Origin: an uncultured Lachnospiraceae bacterium
Lineage (GTDB): Bacteria > Bacillota > Clostridia > Lachnospirales > Lachnospiraceae
Assembly (NCBI GenBank): GCA_947176965.1
Contig: CAMWSU010000020.1
Location: forward strand, 1 to 37,224
DNA length: 37,224 nucleotides
Direction of reading: 5' to 3'
Part shown: positions 33,875 to 37,224 of the stretch, one piece after another
Layout: each line of letters opens with the position of its first letter
Position numbering within the stretch: position 1 is the stretch's first letter
Notes under the pieces: model-generated
What the model was told of the DNA's origin: nothing
The model's input: the letters and a program-made list of their open reading frames with translations, nothing else
Database searches by the model: none
Program-made: the position numbers and the translations under genes

Positions 33875-35474
33875 AAGAGCAGGAATTCTTTTCGCGGGAG
33901 TGCTCCTTTTTTGCATGACAGCATGCGGAAAGCAGGCGGATAAGGATGATGAGGCGGAGCAGGAAACTGCAATAGAAGGTACAGCGGAGCCGGAAAGCCG
34001 GATAGAGGAATCGGCAGCGGGGAACGGCGAAGCGGATGATAATACCATAGCGGAGACGGACGACGAGGAAGCAAATCGGTCTGAAACGGACGATGTTATT
34101 ATGGTATATGTATCGGAAGATATCGAATATAGCGATGAGGTCATACCGGTACAGTACGTGGATGATCTGTCTCTGCTGGACGATATGAAATATACGAACA
34201 GCACCTATGTCTATCAGGACGGTAACGTATATTACCGCAGGTATCATGAAGATTCTTATGAGGAAGCGGCTCTATGGGGAGATTATAGGCCTATTCTTGA
34301 AACAAAAAAGGAGATTGTCTGTATCAATTCGGACGGAAGGGAAACAGAACTGTTTGTTGACGATGGATATGGTGATATTTATCTGATTCACGACAGGTTC
34401 TATATGACCGGCTTAATATTTCATGAAGATAATGAAGTTTCCCCCGTCTCAACAGGGCTGTATTCCGTTGATATGCAGGGAAACGACCGGATCGACTATG
34501 GAGATGGAAGCATTTTCGCTATCGATCGGGCAAGGAATATCATTATTTTGCGGATGTGGGAAACGAACCATATACACTATTATGCGATGAATGTTGAAAC
34601 AGGAGAAAAGACCCCGATTGATATGGGCGACGGTTTTACCGATGTTGAGGTCTATCAGGATGGCTGGCTTTATTATACAACATATGATGGGTTTGAGGAT
34701 ACCGTCCGCAGGCTGTGTGCGGTTTCCTTAGAGGGGGAGAAAAGAGAAATTATCGCGCTTACATCCTATGTGAACCAGCAGAATTACATTTTTAAAGAGA
34801 GTATCCTGCAATTGAAAGTGGACGGAGACAGGGTGTATTTCATTTTTGGCGGTTATGACGGAACTGCCCACGTGTTTCAAGGAGGTACGCTGATCAGCGT
34901 CAAACTTGATGGTACAGATTATAAGGCGGTAAAGACAGAGAGGGATGCTTTTTATCTAAGTCACGCCGGCGGAAAGACTTTGATTTATTATCCGCGTTAT
35001 AATTATGCGTTTCGTAACGACTCTGATATGGAATATGATATGAATATATGGGATATAGACGCCAATAAATGTTATCTTACGGATTTTCCGCAAAAAATTC
35101 TGTATGGTTATAAAGTGCAAGCTGCGTTGGCGTGTCGGTATGATTCGAAAGTGCAAGGTGCTTTGTGCGTATGGACAACATATGAGGATGATCCCCAAAC
35201 GGACATTTATGCGGTACCGGACGATTCCAGCGGAATTGTCAGGATTGTCACGGATCTGGAGAACTGTTTTACAAAGTGGCAGGGCGAAGAAACGGACAGT
35301 GTGAAATATCAGGATTGGTATTATGCAGACGGATTTTTATATTTTGGGGTAGAATATCGTATTTATGATGAGGAAACCTCTGTCGGCTGGCGGGATGGTT
35401 ACCGCAGGCTGCGCACGGAGGTATATCGTTTGAAAATAGGAGAAAGTGCGGCCCAAATGTTATATTCGTATTAA
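33855..35474 (+). CDS. Lipoprotein with beta-propeller-like body (DUF5050-like)
   Basis: 539 residues. TTG 33855 is the likely start: an in-frame stop lies two codons upstream, AGGAAGGAAA sits about nine bases before, and no ATG precedes the lipobox. The N-terminus has lipobox MTAC (Cys24), then a long acidic linker (to about residue 80) rich in Glu/Asp. The rest repeats YxxDGWLYYTTYDG-like strands with Asp-Gly turns, typical of DUF5050-type propeller proteins anchored outside the cell. Function is unknown. The start overlaps the FapA gene end by 20 bases, so the two are coupled. The gene ends just before a C-terminal fragment of another protein. Confidence 0.82.
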   Translation: MYRISSKRAGILFAGVLLFCMTACGKQADKDDEAEQETAIEGTAEPESRIEESAAGNGEADDNTIAETDDEEANRSETDDVIMVYVSEDIEYSDEVIPVQYVDDLSLLDDMKYTNSTYVYQDGNVYYRRYHEDSYEEAALWGDYRPILETKKEIVCINSDGRETELFVDDGYGDIYLIHDRFYMTGLIFHEDNEVSPVSTGLYSVDMQGNDRIDYGDGSIFAIDRARNIIILRMWETNHIHYYAMNVETGEKTPIDMGDGFTDVEVYQDGWLYYTTYDGFEDTVRRLCAVSLEGEKREIIALTSYVNQQNYIFKESILQLKVDGDRVYFIFGGYDGTAHVFQGGTLISVKLDGTDYKAVKTERDAFYLSHAGGKTLIYYPRYNYAFRNDSDMEYDMNIWDIDANKCYLTDFPQKILYGYKVQAALACRYDSKVQGALCVWTTYEDDPQTDIYAVPDDSSGIVRIVTDLENCFTKWQGEETDSVKYQDWYYADGFLYFGVEYRIYDEETSVGWRDGYRRLRTEVYRLKIGESAAQMLYSY

Positions 35475-35847
35475 GAATGCGGCGGATCAAAATACGCATG
35501 GGTTTGAAGTCCTTCAATATCGAGAGGGATCGGTTTATGGATATACTTTATGGTATAGGGAGTTTATGGATCTGAAAACAGATGAAACATTTAGTTTTTC
35601 GGGCGGAGCAGCAGACTGGGGAATCGGAAGGCTGAGCTTCTCAGAAAATGAATATACGATTAATAAGTTGTATTATTGCGAATCGAAGTATAATTCCGAT
35701 AATGAACTCGAGGTACAGTATTTCTCGAATGGGACGCCTTACTCCGAAGAAGAATTCAATGATGATATCAGCCGTCAGGAAGAAAAAAGCAATGTCAGCT
35801 GGTATGATGTAACAACGGATAATGTGAGAGCCGTTTTGGGGCAGTGA
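35446..35847 (+). pseudogene. C-terminal fragment of a secreted lipoprotein-family protein
   Basis: The frame gives about 133 residues that begin abruptly: RIKNAADQNTHGFEVLQY, then WYREFMDLKTDETFSFSGG, and VQYFSNGTPYSEEEFNDD near the end. The last part matches C-terminal regions I recall in Lachnospiraceae lipoproteins (YxxNG-x3-SEEEFN). There is no signal peptide, and the GTG at 35446 lies inside the preceding gene with poor ribosome-site spacing. It is probably the remnant of a tandem paralogue whose 5' part was lost. Confidence 0.55.
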
Positions 35848-35859
35848 AGCATCACACTA

Positions 35860-35904
35860 TTGATTTTTTAGAGGAAGCAGTATATACTATGTATATACTG
35901 CTTT
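35860..35904 (+). promoter_or_regulatory. Promoter and palindromic operator of the MazE/MazF-like operon
   Basis: TTGATT (35860-35865), 17 bases, TATACT (35883-35888). A perfect inverted repeat covers the -10: AAGCAGTATATAC (35875-35887), TAT, GTATATACTGCTT (35891-35903), followed by a few T residues. As DNA it is a natural antitoxin operator; as RNA from upstream it resembles a terminator. Confidence 0.75.
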
Positions 35905-35923
35905 TTGAAAAGGAGAAATAGGT

Positions 35924-36169
35924 ATGCAGGCACAGGTAAAAGAATGGGGAAACAGTCAGGGAGTCAGACTTTCAAAAGAAATATTGAAAAGTGCGGGAAT
36001 TGATTTAAATGAGATATTAGAGGTATCCGTATCGAACGGAGTGATTACTTTAACAAAATCATTTCAGCATAAGACGTTGGAAGAACGGGCATCGGAATAT
36101 GGCGGAAAGTTAAATCTTGACGGGGAATATGATTGGGGTGAGCCTGTTGGAAGAGAGGCATGGTTATGA
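35924..36169 (+). CDS. AbrB/MazE-family antitoxin
   Basis: 81 residues. It starts with the swapped-hairpin AbrB/MazE DNA-binding fold: VKEWGNSQGVRLSKEILKSA, then ILEVSVSNGVITLTK. The C-terminal tail (LNLDGEYDWGEPVGREAW) is acidic with aromatic residues, as in antitoxins that lie across the MazF dimer. AGGAG and AGG lie close upstream of the ATG. The stop overlaps the toxin start as ATGA. It should repress its promoter at the palindrome 35875-35903. Complete and of normal length. Confidence 0.92.
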   Translation: MQAQVKEWGNSQGVRLSKEILKSAGIDLNEILEVSVSNGVITLTKSFQHKTLEERASEYGGKLNLDGEYDWGEPVGREAWL

Positions 36170-36471
36170 GTGCACAGATCCATCAAGGAGACATTCTGAA
36201 AATAGAAAACATAAAACATCTGATACTGGTTGTGAGCAAAGATTTTTTTAATACGTCAGGAGAAATCATTGGCTGCCCGATCATTCAAAACTCTGTTGAA
36301 GGACCTTTACACATTTGCATTTCTGCTGAGGAGAATACAGGATATGTACATTGTGAGAAGCTTGCATTGTTAGATTTGACTGTACGTGGGTATAAAAAGA
36401 TAGATAGATTACCTGTTACTGAAATGATAAATATCGTAGATGCTGTTCAGGGGATTTTTGAGTACATATAA
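36166..36471 (+). CDS. MazF/PemK-like endoribonuclease toxin
   Basis: 101 residues. Motifs fit a MazF fold: HQGDILKIENIKHLILVVSKDFFN (the GDI start and VVSKDFFN turn), GEIIGCPIIQNS, then HCEKLALLDLTVRGYK and a final helix. The usual GDI-x-RPVLV is relaxed here, and a conserved basic residue in strand 2 is not obvious, so its cleavage activity is less certain than its fold. GGAAGAGAGG (36149-36158) is seven bases before ATG 36166; ATG 36160 is an alternative. It is the partner of the antitoxin just upstream and is followed by a terminator-like hairpin at 36562. Confidence 0.83.
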   Translation: MSAQIHQGDILKIENIKHLILVVSKDFFNTSGEIIGCPIIQNSVEGPLHICISAEENTGYVHCEKLALLDLTVRGYKKIDRLPVTEMINIVDAVQGIFEYI

Positions 36472-36561
36472 TCGGATGGAATTTGGATAACAACCTGAAG
36501 AAGTTCCACTGAAAAAGCTATGCAATGACATATACGGTAGAAAAGCACAAAGTATAAAGAG

Positions 36562-36606
36562 CGGCAGTTCCTTTCCCAAAAGAGGATACTGCCGTTTGTT
36601 TTATTC
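36562..36606 (+). terminator. Likely terminator of the MazE/MazF-like operon
   Basis: CGGCAGT (36562-36568) pairs with ACTGCCG (36588-36594). Inner CCT/AGG adds pairs, and TTTGTTTTATT follows. The long imperfect loop lowers confidence. It lies 90 bases after the toxin stop. Confidence 0.6.
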
Positions 36607-36808
36607 CCGCGGGGTATTTGATCGCAAGAGATAAATGGAAAAACAAGTTAAACTTTTCAGGAGAAAAGACGACTTTGCAAAAAATCATGATCGCTTTGCT
36701 ATGCAACGGAAAGTTGCATGAAAATGATCGAATGGATACAACTGTTGGTGGTGCAACATGGGCTTTTTCATTATGGTTATCACATAATAAAAAGAGAGGG
36801 GATTATTT
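36607..36808. other. Regulatory spacer with perfect palindrome before the last ABC gene
   Basis: Together with the preceding 135 bases this stretch holds no credible gene; a 64-codon frame at 36618-36812 lacks a ribosome site and family resemblance. ATGCAAC (36701-36707), GGAAA, GTTGCAT (36713-36719) is a perfect 7-bp palindrome, and a related GTGCAAC occurs near 36750. It could be a response-regulator or repressor site for the ABC gene. Confidence 0.4.
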
Positions 36809-37224
36809 ATGAACAAACAAACGGTCATATCGGCAAAGCATTTGAAAAAAGCTTTTGGCAAAGGCGAAAGTATCCAGGTGATTTATTCAGACCTGAATAT
36901 TGATATTTACAAGGGGGATTTTACTGTTATCATGGGTTCATCGGGGGCAGGCAAGTCTACCCTGATGTATTCCCTTTCAGGGATGGATAAGCCGGACGAT
37001 GGGGAGATTCATTTTGACGGAACGGACATCACGAAGCTGAACAATGACAGGTTAGCGGTATTCCGGCGGAAGCAGTGCGGATTCGTGTTCCAACAGATTT
37101 ATCTGATTGATAAGATGAACCTTATGGATAATGTCATTACAGCAGGGGTACTGACAAGCAAAGACAGGGAAGACATCAAAAACCGTGCAAAGGAGCTGTT
37201 TTCTTTGGTAAATATTCCTGAAAA
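36809..37224 (+). CDS. ABC transporter ATP-binding protein, MacB/BceA type (3' end outside window)
   Basis: The first 138 codons of an open frame that runs off the right edge. ATG 36809 has GAGAGGGGAT six bases upstream. Walker A GSSGAGKST sits at about residues 43-51 and the Q-loop is CGFVFQQIYLID. Layout matches LolD/MacB/BceA-type ATPases that pair with FtsX-like permeases, like the cassette at the left edge. Signature, Walker B and the switch histidine lie beyond the window, so completeness is unknown. A permease gene is expected downstream. It may be antibiotic-peptide responsive, as BceAB systems are, but that is inference. Confidence 0.88.
   Translation, partial: MNKQTVISAKHLKKAFGKGESIQVIYSDLNIDIYKGDFTVIMGSSGAGKSTLMYSLSGMDKPDDGEIHFDGTDITKLNNDRLAVFRRKQCGFVFQQIYLIDKMNLMDNVITAGVLTSKDREDIKNRAKELFSLVNIPE

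Noticed and set aside
33590..34204. Minus-strand open frame of 204 codons
   Set aside because: It lies across the FapA end and the lipoprotein start, both well supported, is Ser-rich in the way antisense frames are, and has no ribosome site.
36618..36812. 64-codon plus-strand frame
   Set aside because: No ribosome site, covers the palindrome and overlaps the true ABC start in another frame.

Overview
The window looks like chromosomal DNA of a gut-type clostridium, most likely Lachnospiraceae (Bacillota). This rests on the family mix: an FtsX/ABC cassette, a lipoprotein solute-binding protein next to a hybrid kinase, a DUF342/FapA protein, small clostridial proteins, strong AGGAGG-type ribosome sites and Gram-positive TTGACA/TATAAT promoters. 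Species cannot be named from the sequence. No rRNA, tRNA, CRISPR array, integrase or transposase was found.

Layout. (1) 1-2723: export-type cassette on the + strand, with a 5'-cut FtsX permease end, a small secreted six-cysteine protein, a full FtsX permease and its ATPase. The last 374 bases of the permease gene are duplicated almost perfectly, and its final codons recur as decayed tandem copies. (2) 2751-6276: minus-strand operon of a hybrid histidine kinase and a solute-binding lipoprotein. A soluble zinc-binding-type chemoreceptor diverges from it (6501-7865). (3) 7977-10144: an XRE regulator, then a translationally coupled MazG-like pyrophosphohydrolase and HNH nuclease. (4) 10352-24548: an AT-richer defence island behind a near-consensus promoter. 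Its order is a DNA-targeting-type protein with winged-helix end, a MORC/MutL-like GHKL ATPase, a Z1-domain helicase-like ATPase, a PD-(D/E)XK nuclease (DUF4420), an AIPR protein, two C5-cytosine methyltransferases, an unknown 201-residue protein, a zinc-less Vsr-type nuclease and a protein with a HEPN-like R-N-x3-H motif. (5) 24625-27409: decaying defence genes, namely a helicase remnant and a GmrSD-type (DUF262/DUF1524) gene broken by two homopolymer frameshifts and one stop. (6) 27585-36471: ordinary accessory genes, including a RelB/YafQ and a MazE/MazF-like toxin-antitoxin pair, a metallo-beta-lactamase-fold hydrolase, an HTH-like/VWA gene pair, an alpha/beta hydrolase, FapA and a lipoprotein. 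(7) 36809-end: the start of another MacB-type ABC ATPase, cut by the window edge.

How it works together. The island genes overlap by 8 to 34 bases or abut, so the first eight are almost certainly one transcript. The methyltransferases would mark host DNA. The GHKL ATPase, Z1 ATPase and DUF4420 nuclease look like a restriction effector complex. AIPR and the HEPN-like protein suggest an abortive, RNA-directed backup, and Vsr would repair T:G mismatches arising from deaminated 5-methylcytosine. The core combination belongs to a neighbourhood type known from comparative genomics. Less usual are a Fe-S-loop-like cysteine cluster in the second methyltransferase, the unknown 201-residue gene and the HEPN-like rider.
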